Shown here one piece after another: positions 50,001 to 58,255 of a stretch of DNA of 64,000 nucleotides; the first letter of the stretch is position 1; the number at the start of each line of letters is the position of its first letter. The stretch spans positions 38,019,351 to 38,083,350 of the forward strand of contig NC_077230.1 in NCBI RefSeq assembly GCF_027887165.1. Direction: 5' to 3'. The notes beneath the pieces were generated by a model. It was given only the letters and a program-made list of their open reading frames with translations, did not search any database and was not told where the DNA came from. The translations under genes and the position numbers were made by a program. This stretch comes from Monodelphis domestica (Eukaryota; Chordata; Mammalia; Didelphimorphia; Didelphidae).

Positions 50001-52956
50001 ATCATTAAAAACTCTATTGCCCAATTATATGGCAAAAAATATGCTAATATAGGTGATATAGATGAATGTTTACAAAAATATAAATTGCCTAGATTAACAT
50101 AAGAAGAAATAGAATTCTTAAATAATCCCATATCAGAAAAAGAAATTGAACAAGCCATCAAAGATCTCCTTAAGAAAAACATCCCTAGGGCCTGATGAAT
50201 TAACAAAGGAATTCTATCAAACATCAAAGAAAAGCTCAAAGTTCATTTGGAGAAGAATAAAAGATCAAGGATATCCAGGGAAATAATGAAAAAAAAACGC
50301 AAAGGAAGGTGGCCTTTGTAGTACCAGATCTCAAACTATACTATAAAGCAGTGGTCATCAAAACAATTTGGTAATGGCTAAGAGGCAGAAAGGAGGATCA
50401 GTGGAATAGACTTGGGATAAGTGACCTCAGCAAGACAGTCTATGACAAGCCGAAACATCATAGCTTTTGGGACAAAATGTAAAATAAATAATTTTGATTC
50501 CATCAAATTAAAAAAGTTTTGTACAAACAAAATCAATGCAACCAAAATTAGAAGGGAAGTAACAAATTGGGAAACAATCTTCATAACAAAATCTCTGACA
50601 AAGGGCTAATTACTCAAACTGACAAAGAACTAAATCAATTGTCCAAAAAAATCAAGCCATTCTATAATTAATAAATGAGCAAGGGACATGAATAGGCAAT
50701 TTTCAGTCAAAGGAATCAAAACTATTAATAAGTACATGAAACAGTGTTCTAAATCTCTAATAATCAGAGAAATGCAAATCAAAACAACTCATCTCATACC
50801 TGGAAGATTGGCTAACATGACAGCAAAAGAAAGTAATGAATGATAGGGAGAAAGAAGGGGGTGTGGAAAAGTTGGGATATTTGCATTGCTGCCAGACTTG
50901 TGAATTGATCCAACCATTCTGGAGGGCCATTTGGAACTATGCTCAAAAGGGGCTAAAAGACTGTCTGCCCTTTGATTTAGCCATAACACTGCTGGGTTTG
51001 TACCTCAAAGAGATAATAAGGAAAAAGACATGTACACGAATATTCGTAGCTGCACTCTTTTTGGTGGCAAAAAATTGGAAAATGAGGGGATGCCCTTCAG
51101 TTGGGGAATGGCTGAACAAATTATGGTATATGTTGGTGATGGAATTACTATTGTGCTCAAAGGAATAATAAAATAGAGGAATTCCATGGATACTGGAACA
51201 GCCTCCAAGAAGTAATGCAGAGTGAAAGGAGCAGAACCAGGAGAACATTGTACACAGAGACTGATACACTGTGGTACAATCGAATGTAATGGATTTTTCC
51301 ATTAGTGGCAATGCAGTGATCCTGAAGAACCCAGAGGGATCTATGAGAAAGAACAGTATTCACATTCAGAAGAAAAACTGGGGGAGTAGAAACACTGAAG
51401 AAAAACAACTGCTTGATTACATGGGTCTAGGGGGATATGTTTGGGGATGTCGACCATAAAGGAACATCCTAGTGCAAACATCAACAGCATGGAAACAGGT
51501 TATGATCAAGAACACATGTAATACCCAGTGGAATTGCGCATCAGCAATGGGAAGGGCAGGCGCCGGGGAGGGGAGGGAGGGATAGTATATGATTTTTGTA
51601 ACCAAGGATTAATGTTTGAAATTGACCAAATTAAAAAATAAATAAAATGAAATGAAATGAAAAAAAAAGAGTATGTGAGGCCACATTTGAATTAAGGACT
51701 TTTAAAAAAATTTAATTTGTTAGTCAATTTTTAGAACATTATTCCTTGGTTACAAGAATTATATTCTTCCCCTCCCTGCCCTCTCCCCACCCTTCCTGAA
51801 TCTGTTGCTCAATTTCATTGGGTATTACATGTATCCTTGATCAGAACCAATTTCTATGTTGTTGGTGTTTGCATTATGATGATCATTTAGAGTCTACCTC
51901 CCCAGCCATATCTGAGTTAAGGACCTCTTGTTTCTAGGCCTAGCTCTCAATTTGCTAAGCCACCTGTCATTCTTTTTTAGAACTCTGTGCATTAAAAAAG
52001 AAAAAAAAAAACAAACCACTGGTAACCAGGAAAGCAGTTTTGTCGTTTTTGAACAGTCAGATTAATTTCACTGAAACAGATTAAAAAACATTAATCATGG
52101 AAAATGGCAAAATTTCATTTCATTTATAGTAAATAGAATCTCATATTTTATAAGGCCTAAATTGTAAATCCTCGTTAGTATGATACCTTTGTCTTTGACT
52201 AGAGATACTTGATCCATGAAATATGATAACTTACTAGACAAAAAAAAATTCTACTTGGATTCATTTATTTCCTAAGAGAATAGAATTTTGAGGGTTTTTA
52301 AAGTATACTTTCTCTCATAACATGTTTCTAGGATTTTCCTAAAATATAGTATTTGATTTAAGTTCCTTTAAGCTGTAAATGTCTGATATTCTGACCCTTC
52401 AATTTTAATTTAATTTTTAATTTTAAAAATAAATTATTAATACATTTAAGTATTGATTGATTTTATTATTCATTCTTTTACTTAAGTAAACAGGAATGTT
52501 TTAATTAATTTAATTTAATTTTCCATTTAATTTTTTTTTCAATTTGGGATTGTTTCAATAGCACAAGCATCATTGGACTCCCATCCAGATAAATAACAAT
52601 TAATGCATGAAATCCCAAAACGTTTCACAACGGCAAACTATTACGGTAGTTCCTTAATGTATTTTAGGATTGTACGATGTAATTTTTTACTTCATCCAGA
52701 CCTAGGGAATATTTTTCTATTGTTGGAAAATCTGTGTTCTTTAGAAATGATCCTATAGCAGCTTCATTTTCAGGTTCATTATGTAAAGAATTAGAAAATC
52801 TATTCATCTGAATAAGTAGATGCAAAGTTACACTTTTAATTTTTCTTTCCAAAGGAAATCGAAGTCAACAGGAAGAAAGACCGCCGGAAAATACTTAAGG
52901 CTATTAAGAAAGTTAGAGATTTTTGGGAAAAAAATCATCATTTCGTCTTACTATAG
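22970..52956 (+). CDS. Gene B: neurabin-like PDZ - coiled coil - SAM protein (eleven exons)
   Basis: Exons read at 22970-23088, 25127-25247, 26980-27087, 27567-27672, 29474-29556 (tentative), 35962-36049, 37983-38193, 41624-41735, 42517-42613, 45410-45589 and 52855-52956. Every junction has AG/GT borders and compatible phase, giving 441 codons without a stop, or about 420 residues from the first Met at 23034. PDZ: LGLCTC carboxylate-loop region, GVFITEIIEGGAVHKLG, IRVFDQIIKIGDINLIGL, IEIGREPPE. This follows neurabin's GIFVKTVTEGGAAQRDGR, IQVNDQIVEVDGISLVGV and VIGREKPG closely (recalled family sequence). A charged helical segment, an acidic linker and a C-terminal SAM follow. Neurabins are actin/PP1 scaffolds at synapses and junctions; a scaffold role here is inferred. 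The long N-terminal actin-binding part of neurabin was not found. Confidence 0.75.
23340..24890 (+). mobile_element. Old L1 LINE 3' half, sense, in a gene B intron
   Basis: 'gatgatctaaccataccagatatc' (L1 ORF2 LTLPDxK region), through a diverged ORF2 C-terminus (24160-24500), to the 3' UTR. Many substitutions and no long frame; an older subfamily than the element at 1225. Confidence 0.75.
25127..25247 (+). CDS. Gene B exon: PDZ first half
   Basis: Acceptor TTTATAG and donor GTGAGT. The exon is 121 bp, phase 1 in and phase 2 out. It encodes GDNELGLCTCIFFDPADEDG, then KEPGVFITEIIEGGAVHKLG. The ELGL loop and GVFITEIIEGGA strand-helix match the neurabin PDZ, and the exon border falls after the EGGA..(K/R)xG motif. 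Confidence 0.78.
25248..26979 (+). other. Gene B PDZ intron
   Basis: No repeat family or additional exon recognised. Splits the PDZ after the EGGA(V)HKLG motif. Confidence 0.5.
26980..27087 (+). CDS. Gene B exon: PDZ middle
   Basis: Acceptor CTATTTTTCAG and donor GTAAGTA. The exon is 108 bp. It encodes CIRVFDQIIKIGDINLIGLD, then EAEIISTFKKMDDSPF. The (I)xVxDQI(I/V)x(I/V)xxxxL(I/V)G pattern is typical of PDZ beta-strands 3-4 and closest to neurabin. Confidence 0.78.
27427..27470. repeat. (TTTTG)n simple repeat
   Basis: About eight TTTTG-type units in the intron before the third PDZ exon. Confidence 0.85.
27567..27672 (+). CDS. Gene B exon: PDZ end and start of helix
   Basis: Acceptor GTACCTAG and donor GTATTA. 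The exon is 106 bp, ending in phase 0. It encodes QIEIGREPPEVKSKLIELLE, then LSEERKKYFMDSLIVQ. IGREPPE equals neurabin's IGREKPG; the following Glu/Leu-rich helix parallels neurabin's SEVAQLISQTLEQERRQ. Confidence 0.76.
27673..29473 (+). other. Gene B intron with decayed LINE-like and L2-like DNA
   Basis: 28960-29080 carries an L2-like 3' tail ('ctgtaagcccctggaggtgaagg … tatccccagg'). 28180-28560 looks like decayed antisense LINE DNA. No exon supported. Confidence 0.45.
29474..29556 (+). CDS. Gene B tentative exon bridging PDZ and coiled coil
   Basis: Acceptor CATTTAAAG and donor GTATAT, both weak. The exon is 83 bp and encodes EKIRDITIVRGQASICRSPR, then VPWYWMA, entering in phase 0 and leaving two bases. 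This is exactly what the flanking exons 27567-27672 (ends phase 0) and 35962-36049 (needs two bases) require. Without it, gene B would be out of frame between them. The YW pair falls where neurabin has LESYWIEAQ, which is suggestive only. Confidence 0.45.
29943..30125 (-). mobile_element. tRNA-derived SINE, antisense
   Basis: Antisense body: 'gagctaggcattggggtcaaaag … gggtcacatagcaaag … agatttgaatgcaggacctccc', ending 'ctatccactcagccaattagc'. Confidence 0.7.
30600..30875 (+). repeat. MIR-type SINE
   Basis: 'tttgctatttccttctctagctcatttaacaggtgaggaaactgaggcaaac' with a 'tgacttgcctagtgttacacag' core, then the common marsupial MIR-family tail. Confidence 0.8.
30947..31814. mobile_element. Probable solo LTR of an endogenous retrovirus (fossil)
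   Basis: The block begins TGTGA and ends TCACA, is GC-richer than its surroundings and has no coding content. No internal retroviral region is seen. A target duplication is not obvious, so the call is tentative. Confidence 0.45.
32356..32659. mobile_element. hAT-type non-autonomous DNA transposon, first of a tandem pair
   Basis: Terminal inverted repeats TGATGGTAAACCT … AGGTTTGCCATCA. Flanked by 8-bp CCCTAGAG (32348-32355) and TCCTAGAG (32660-32667), one mismatch. No transposase. Confidence 0.82.
32668..32882. mobile_element. hAT-type non-autonomous DNA transposon, second of a tandem pair
   Basis: Same family: starts near TTGGTGAACCTATAGC and ends TTTTGCCATCACTG. Left flank TCCTAGAG is shared with the first element; right flank is CCCTGGAG (32883-32890). 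Confidence 0.78.
33540..33960. other. GC-richer block without gene
   Basis: C-rich non-coding block ending in a T-run. Overlapping short open frames show no family resemblance; possibly an antisense LINE 5' UTR. Confidence 0.3.
34313..34514 (+). mobile_element. tRNA-derived SINE, intact, young
   Basis: Starts GGGGAAGCTGGGTAGC. Pol III A-box-like TAGCTCAGTGG at about 34322 and B-box-like GGTTCAAATC at about 34370. Ends in an A-run. Perfect 20-bp target duplication at 34293-34312 and 34515-34534. Confidence 0.95.
34576..35111. mobile_element. Solo LTR of an endogenous retrovirus (fossil)
   Basis: Begins TGTTATGGGG and ends CTCAACA. Short similar flanks (acaaag / acagag). No internal retroviral region. 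Confidence 0.6.
35785..35925 (+). repeat. MIR-like remnant
   Basis: 'gctaagtgacttgcccaagttaatacaactaattagtgg' core about 40 bp upstream of the acceptor at 35961. Confidence 0.55.
35962..36049 (+). CDS. Gene B exon: coiled-coil segment
   Basis: Acceptor TTCTTCCACAG and donor GTAAGA. The exon is 88 bp, needs two incoming bases and ends in phase 0. It encodes SDLKFVIGALKILIEEDQGC, then RKNIQAIFEQ. It aligns with gene A exon 5238-5334. Confidence 0.66.
36050..37982 (+). other. Gene B intron
   Basis: Homologous to gene A intron 5335-6426 in its right part (about 36840 on). TA-rich microsatellite at 37005-37045. No exon seen. Confidence 0.55.
37983..38193 (+). CDS. Gene B exon: long acidic linker
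   Basis: Acceptor ATTTCAG and donor GTAAGA. The exon is 211 bp. It encodes ANIFQDKYKDMNTYKVNMEQ, a Pro/Glu-rich middle with PEEELLLEQFKIKPKEI, and the end DLSPGQLLAQGDFNSG. It is 26 codons longer than the gene A counterpart. No known domain is recognised in the linker. Confidence 0.7.
39140..40385 (-). mobile_element. Old L1 LINE, antisense, paralogue of the 6960-11300 element
   Basis: The 3' half and EN-RT linker are joined at the same internal junction (about 40040) as in gene A (about 7912). The element then ends abruptly at about 40385, where sequence homologous to gene A 13330 resumes. Confidence 0.8.
40470..41225. repeat. Unassigned interspersed repeat shared with the gene A intron
   Basis: Homologue of 13438-14150, with the local duplication 'catctaggttcagtgtca' at about 41033-41058. 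Possibly LTR-type; no coding content. Confidence 0.5.
41624..41735 (+). CDS. Gene B exon: Glu-rich linker ending FSWFR
   Basis: Acceptor TTTCTTAG and donor GTAAGAG. The exon is 112 bp, phase 1 in and phase 2 out. It encodes ETPIKKEKEEDEIVVEEEII, then STGKPTDGKAKKRFSWFR. It is 9 bp longer than gene A's exon, in frame. Confidence 0.7.
41736..42516 (+). other. Gene B intron
   Basis: Collinear with gene A 14634-15432 at nearly equal length. No new insertion. Confidence 0.55.
42517..42613 (+). CDS. Gene B exon: aromatic/basic segment
   Basis: Acceptor GATTCTAG and donor GTAAAT. The exon is 97 bp. It encodes RNIKECKLWNFFHFKKHDKQ, then VKNVHKWEEIDQE. Length and phases are identical to gene A exon 15433-15529. 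Confidence 0.7.
42690..45320. other. Gene B-specific intron insertion block
   Basis: Gene A has 214 bp between the matching exons and gene B has 2.8 kb. The extra DNA holds an L1 3' end and unassigned sequence; no exon supported. Confidence 0.6.
43270..44075 (+). mobile_element. L1 LINE 3' end, sense
   Basis: 'ttctggagggaaatttggaattatgagcaaa', 'tttgatccagcaataccactgctgggtttgtac' and 'ggtggcaaaaattggaaaatgag' mark the L1 ORF2 end. Interrupted frame, A-rich tail at about 44055-44075. Confidence 0.85.
45410..45589 (+). CDS. Gene B exon: SAM domain helices 1-4
   Basis: Acceptor GACCTCTAG and donor GTAAGT. The exon is 180 bp, phase 0 at both ends. It starts VLDDYCPYSTEAPKTLPTEW, then TNIEVGNWLWSIGMEEYVVK and FYCKGINGEKLLTLDNRSLK. 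This is a clear SAM pattern; GINGEKLLTLD parallels neurabin's ITGEQLLQLDG. Confidence 0.75.
46034..47235 (+). mobile_element. tRNA-derived SINE split by an LTR
   Basis: The 5' half at 46034-46125 (GGGGAAGCTGGGTAGCTCAG, B-box-like GGTTCAAATT) and the 3' half at about 47120-47235 (ccatgggtaagtcactt … A-run) match the intact SINE at 34313. Flanking AGAGTATGTGAG occurs at 46023-46034 and again at about 51669-51680. Confidence 0.85.
46126..47119. mobile_element. Solo LTR of an endogenous retrovirus (fossil)
   Basis: Begins TGTGACAAGG and ends TTTACA inside a SINE whose two halves join correctly around it; short GTG repeats lie at the edges. Internally it has an AG-rich tract and an imperfect ~70-bp tandem duplication at about 46690-46830. 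No internal retroviral region. Confidence 0.72.
47240..51668 (+). mobile_element. L1 LINE, sense, long but lacking most of the RT core
   Basis: Probable 5' UTR from 47240. EN domain in interrupted frame (about 48820-49350: NPTICCLQETHL, KAKVKIDLIKRDKEGKSILI, LINKYAPNG). EN-RT linker to about 50240, jump to the ORF2 C-terminus at about 50260 (YLHCCQTCELIQPFWRAIWN, KTCTRIFVAALFLVAKNW), then A-rich tail at 51630-51668. It sits in the A-rich end of the SINE. Confidence 0.88.
51700..51908 (-). mobile_element. L1 3' end fragment, antisense
   Basis: Reverse complement of the L1 3' UTR ('aatttctatgttgttggtgtttgcatt'). Left T/A-run and imperfect flanks GAATTAAGGACTT / GAGTTAAGGACCT support a separate insertion. 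Confidence 0.8.
52855..52956 (+). CDS. Gene B last exon: SAM helix 5, short tail, stop
   Basis: Acceptor TTTCTTTCCAAAG. The exon encodes EIEVNRKKDRRKILKAIKKV, then RDFWEKNHHFVLL and TAG. The usual LG(I/M) turn of the SAM is replaced by EIEV. The tail is 7 residues longer than in gene A. A 42-bp minisatellite begins about 50 bp after the stop. Confidence 0.7.
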   Translation, partial: EIEVNRKKDRRKILKAIKKVRDFWEKNHHFVLL

Positions 52957-53009
52957 AAATTGATGGAAAAAAGACACAGAAACTGAAAGATATGGCAAAA
53001 ATGGAAAAA

Positions 53010-54826
53010 GCAATTACTTTTGTTATATTTACTTTTCATCATTTTACTTCTATGTTACTTTTGTTATATGAACTTTTAAGGGATTTTACTTCCATGTTAT
53101 TTCTGTTATTATTAACTTTTAATCATTTCACTTCTATGTTACTTTTGTTATATGAACTTTAAAGGGATTTTACATCCATGTTACTTTTGTTATATGAACT
53201 TTTAAGGGATTTTACTTCCATGTTATTTTTGTTATTATTAACTTTTAATCATTTCACTTTCATGTTACATATGTTATATGAACCTTTAAGGGATTTTACT
53301 TCCATGTTACTTTTGTTATATAAAATTTTAAGGGATTTTACTTCATTTGTAACTTTTGTTATATTTACTTTTAAGGGATTTAACTTCTATGTTACTTTTG
53401 TTATATGAACTTTTAAGGGATTTACTTCCATGTTACTTTTGTTATATGAACTTTTAAGGGATTTTACTTCCATGTTATTTTTGTTATTATTAAATTTTAA
53501 TCATTTCACTTCCATGTTACTTTTGTTATATGAACTTTTAATCATTTTGTTACTATTACTTTTATTATTATTATCTTTTAATCATTTCACTTCCATGAAA
53601 CTCTTGTTACATGAACTTTTAAGGGCTTTTACTTCCATGTAACTTTTGTTATATGAACTTTTAAGGGATTTTACTTCCATGTAACTTTTGTTATATTTAC
53701 TTTTAAGGGATTTTACTTCCATGTTACTTTTGTTATATCACCTTTTAAGGGATTTTACTTCCATGTTATTTTTGTTATTATTAAATTTTAATCATTTCAC
53801 TTCCATGTTACTGTTGTTATATGAACTTTTAATCATTTTATTACTGTTACTTTTGCTATTATTAACTTTTAATCATTTCACTTTCATGTTACTTTTGTTA
53901 TATGAACTTTTAAGGGATTTTATATCCATGTTACTTTTGTTATATGAACTTTTATCGGATTTTACCTCCATATAACTATTTTTATATGAACTTTTAATGG
54001 ATTTTACTTCCATGTTACTTTTGTTATATGAACTTTTAAGGGATTTTATATCCATTTTACTTTTGTTATATGAACTTTTAAGGAATTTACTTCCATGTTA
54101 CTTTTGTTATATGAACTTTTAAGGCATTTTACTTCCATGTTACTTTTGTTATTATTAAGTTTTTAATCATTTCACTTCTATGTTACTTTTGTTATATGAA
54201 CTTTTAAGGGATTTTACTTCCATGTTACTTTTGTTATATTTACTTTTAAGGGATTTACTTCCATGTAACTTTTGTTATTATTAAGTTTTTAATCATTTCA
54301 CTTCCATGTTACTTTTGTTATATGAACTTTTAAGGAATTTACTTCCATGTTACTTTTGTTATATGAACTTTTAAGGAATTTACTTCCATGTTACTTTTGT
54401 TATATGAACTTTTAATCATTTTATTGGTGTTACTTTTGCTATTATTTACTTTTAATCATTTCACTTTCATGTTACTTTTGTTATATGAACCTTTAGGGAT
54501 TTTACTTCCATGTTCCTTTTGTTATATGCATGTTACTTTTGTTATTATTAACTTTTAATCATTTCACTTCTATATTACTTTTGTTATATGAACTTTTAAT
54601 GGATTTTACTTCCATGTAACTTTTGTTATATGAACTTTTAATGGATTTTACTTCCATGTAACTTTTGTTATATGAACTTTTAAGGGATTTTACTTCCATG
54701 TTACTTTTGTTATATGAACTTTTAATCATTTTATTACTGTTACTTTTGTTATTATTAACTTTTAATCATTTCACTTCTATGTTTCTTTTGTTTTATTATT
54801 AACTTTTAATTATTTCATTTTTAAGT
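53010..54826. repeat. 42-bp minisatellite immediately downstream of gene B stop
   Basis: About 43 units. Type 1 runs TTTTACTTCCATGTTACTTT then TGTTATATGAACTTTTAAGGGA. Type 2 ends in TATTATTAACTTTTAATCA. The types are interspersed, with a few indels. Since 42 is divisible by three, both strands show chance open frames with 14-residue repeats (LLRDFTSMLLLLYE type). Gene A has only a single related stretch at about 17278-17325. Confidence 0.93.
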
Positions 54827-55340
54827 AAGTATTATTTTGATAGAGGATAATTTTTGCACAGGTTAATAATTGTTAGTATCATACATATAACATATGAAAA
54901 AATGGTTATAATATGCACGTATACTTTTTTATAAGAACCAATATGGAATTTCCTCCATATGACCATACTGTAAAAAGCAATCATTCTAATCTAACAAAAT
55001 TTTTAGCCATTTTTCCTTTTCATCTTTTCATTGCCACTGCCACCAGCTTTAAAGAATCTGTCTCAAGTACTCTTTATTAGTTCATAATCCCAGAGAACTC
55101 AATAGGCTTTAGTCAAGCCCTCATGATGCTCTGTTACTTTTGTTTCAGAATCTATATATAAACAAAAGAAATGCATATAAAAATCAGTACATGTTATAGA
55201 TTTCCTGTAAGGATACATATTGTTCATGAGAATCTCCTTATTACCTTACTTTTTTGTCATAATCCTCTCCAAATCATATTTTAAGAGCTACAAAGTATAG
55301 TTTTATATTCATCACTCTCTTATAGAATTTAGTTTAAATT
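54827..55340 (+). other. Gene B 3' flank homologous to gene A
   Basis: Collinear with gene A 17325-17950 (aaacaaaagaaat, cctctccaaatcata and similar words). The AATAAA of gene A corresponds to AAAAAA at 54897-54902. Confidence 0.55.
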
Positions 55341-55745
55341 TCTATCAAAGTATTTTAAATAACAATGAAAATAACTTCATAAAACTTTCCCCCTTAAAAT
55401 TTCAGTTCATTCTCTCATAAAGGTATAAAAGCTCAGTGGAATAAGGATACCTCTTTAGGATTCATACATAGGCACAGGCAGCACTTATGCTTTGGGACAT
55501 GGGTGAACAGAACACGTTGGAGGGCAATGAAATTAGAGCTAAGAGATATCCCAAAACTATCCTCAATAAGGACATTGTAACATGTAAGGCATCCATTGAT
55601 GTTAAGTGATCAGCCTAGATGTAATCATAAAACTGACTGGACAGGACCCTTCCTCCTGATAGGGAATATTTTAATATGGATACTTGCACACACATATGTA
55701 TTTCCATTTAAGTGTGTATACACATATATACAATAATCTATACTA
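55340..55745. other. No feature recognised
   Basis: AT-rich DNA past the end of the gene duplication. No open frame or repeat family identified. Confidence 0.35.
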
Positions 55746-56515
55746 AAAAATAAGCATCATATGAAACTGAGAAACACTAGCAGCTATCCCAATAAATATA
55801 AGAGTAACGAAAAAATACCAACTCTCCTCAATACTATTTGAAATTTTTCTGGAAATACAATAGTAATAAGAAAGACAAATCCAGGACCTAAAGGGATGAA
55901 AACAGGAGTATATCTAGTTATTCTTATTTGCTTATAACTGACAGATGTCTTAGAAAATCCTAAAAAAATCAGGAGATATTGTAACTGAGATGAGAATTTA
56001 TAGCAAATTTACATTCTACAAAGTAAACCCTCAAAAATCAATACTATTTCTATATAATAGCCACAAAGATTAAATGGGTAGTAATAGAGATAAAAATCAC
56101 ATTGTAAATAACTATAAATAGCTGCAAATAACATGTTAGGATCAAACTACTGAAATATACAAACTAATTTTATAAACAACATTATAAAGTGATCCTTGAG
56201 GAAGAAAAGAAAACTATAAATAGCTGGAGGGAATATTCATTATTCATGACTGGTGATCATAATTTAGGGCAAGTGTCAGTGCTACTGTGCTTAACCAATT
56301 TCTAGTGCTATGTCAATCAAATTTTAAAGGTTACATTATGAAATTCAATAGAATTATAACAACTCAATTTAAAAAATATATATAAAGGGAAATAATGAAT
56401 GAAGACTGGGAAATATAAAGTCTGTTAATTAAATACTGAGTCCAGACTTCATACTGTTATAAGGAAGCAATCACCAAAGTCATACTCCAATGATTAAAAA
56501 ATTGAAAATTAAATT
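55745..56515 (+). mobile_element. Decayed L1 ORF2 fragment, sense
   Basis: 'aacactagcagctatcccaataaa', 'ccaactctcctcaatactatttgaa' and 'atcaatactatttctatataatagcc' are diverged L1 RT-domain sequence with many stops. Confidence 0.65.
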
Positions 56516-57935
56516 TTGTATATATAGTCAGTGAAGGGTGGTTTAGCATAAATGTTTGTTCTATTGTGACAAAGGCTTTTTTCTATATCAAAAAATTATG
56601 TGGTTTAGGTCGTTTTTCTTTTCTATATGATTGTCTTTACTCTTTTCCTTATGTTAAACTATCTTTTGTATTCCCCCCATAAATCTAATTTTTTTAATCA
56701 CAGATTGGTTTTTGGATCAATCACTGTATTTTGTTGACAGAATTTTACTAAAAATTGTTAAATTAAGTTTCATTAAAAGTCTGGACTTCTGTAATTTTTC
56801 CTTCCCTTGTTTAGGTGTTAGGATTATAATTATTCAGTGAAATTTAATAGTGCTTTCTCAATGTTTTGAAAATATTTTATGTGTATAGTAATACTATAAT
56901 TATTCTTTGAAAGTTTGACTCAATTCAGGACTAGGAATTTTTCACCAATATCCCCTGAATTCCCACTTTGGCATGGCATTTCATTTATACTTTGATTTCT
57001 TTCTCTCAATTGGATTATTAAAGAACTTTATATGGGATTCTGTTAGTTTGGATATTTAACATGCTCGAAGATTTTTCTCTATTTTGTATTTTCAGTTTTA
57101 TCATCATAAAATCATATAAAGTTGGAAATTATTTGATTCCAGTTTTGTGTTTTATTATATTTTCTAGATTCTTAATTGGATTTTCTTCCATCTTTCTAAT
57201 CATGTTGATGATTTGTCAAATTTGTTCATCTTTTTCAAAAAATCAACTTGTAGTTTTATGCATTATTTTCATCATTTGCAAAGTGGATTTTTTACTTAGT
57301 TTTCTCTAATTTTTCATGGTTCATTTTTCTATATTTTCTATTTATTAGCTGCGTTTCAGATATTTTAGTATGTTATTTCATCCTTACAATTTCCAATTGC
57401 ATTTCCTGTTTTACCTAAAAGTTTATCAATTAAAAAGTCATGTTGGTTTTCCAAGTTATGTCTCTTAAAATTGTTTTATGTTATTTCAAATTTTTTAAAT
57501 TGTCTTTTTCCTATAAAATGTGGGAAATGAATAATAAACTCTTTTATGAATTTATATTGTCAATCAAATTTCTATATCGGCCATGTTGAAAAAATACGAA
57601 TGTCTTATTCTGTACTCTTGAGTCTTTGATTTATCAGGAGGCAAATAGTATGCTTTTTCATTAAGCATCTTGAATGATGGTTGGTCATTACACTGATTAG
57701 AATTCCTAATTTGTTCAATGTTTTTGTCATTACCATATTGTTCTCCTTGGCTCTGTTTACTTGTCTCTCCTTCACACTTTACAAGTCTTCCCATTATTTT
57801 CTCAAACCTTCTTCCATTATTTATTGAAATACAATACCATTCTATCATATTTCCATCACATAACTTTCGGCCATTCCCCAATTTGTGGGCTTGCCTTCAA
57901 ATTTCTATCCCTAGCCACATTAAAAAGGTATATAA
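56515..57935 (-). mobile_element. Decayed LINE fragments, antisense
   Basis: 56550-57440 resembles antisense L1 RT and EN-RT linker ('gacaaaggcttttttctatatc'). 57540-57900 resembles an antisense L1 3' region. Probably at least two joined fragments. Confidence 0.6.
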
Positions 57936-58084
57936 TATATTTTAAAATATGTATGCAAATACATATATGTGATATATAATATCCTTATGTATATGCTATC
58001 ACTCCCTTCCTCTGGCCTCCCTCTCATTACCCCATTTTCCCACAGTAAGGCCAGTTACATCTCTCACTATGAGTTCTAAGGGGG

Positions 58085-58255
58085 TAGTATCCTTTTTTAT
58101 ACTTTTTAAACTTTTACCTTATGTCTTAGTACCAATACTAAGTAAAAAGTTCCAAGGCAGAAGAACAGTAAGGGCTAGGCAAAGTTGCCAAATTTGAATG
58201 CAGGACCTGTCTGTAGGTCTGGCTCTCTAACCATTGAAAAACTCAGCTGTCCTGG
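58085..58255 (-). mobile_element. tRNA-derived SINE, antisense, diverged
   Basis: 'aacttttaccttatgtcttagtaccaatac … agtaagggctaggcaaag … tttgaatgcaggacc' is the SINE body in reverse. Confidence 0.6.

Larger units (their letters stand above)
45890..51960. other. Nested insertion stack in the gene B SAM intron
   Basis: An old SINE (shared with gene A) is split by a younger SINE. That SINE is itself split by a solo LTR, and a long sense L1 sits in its A-rich tail. A separate antisense L1 3' piece sits beside it. Intron length is 7.27 kb against 1.24 kb in gene A. Confidence 0.8.

Noticed and set aside
53010-54055. Sense and antisense open frames of 60-95 codons with LLRDFTSMLLLLYE- or KSLKSSYNKSN-type repeats
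   Set aside because: They are by-products of a 42-bp tandem repeat divisible by three; no start context, splice signal or homologue supports a protein.
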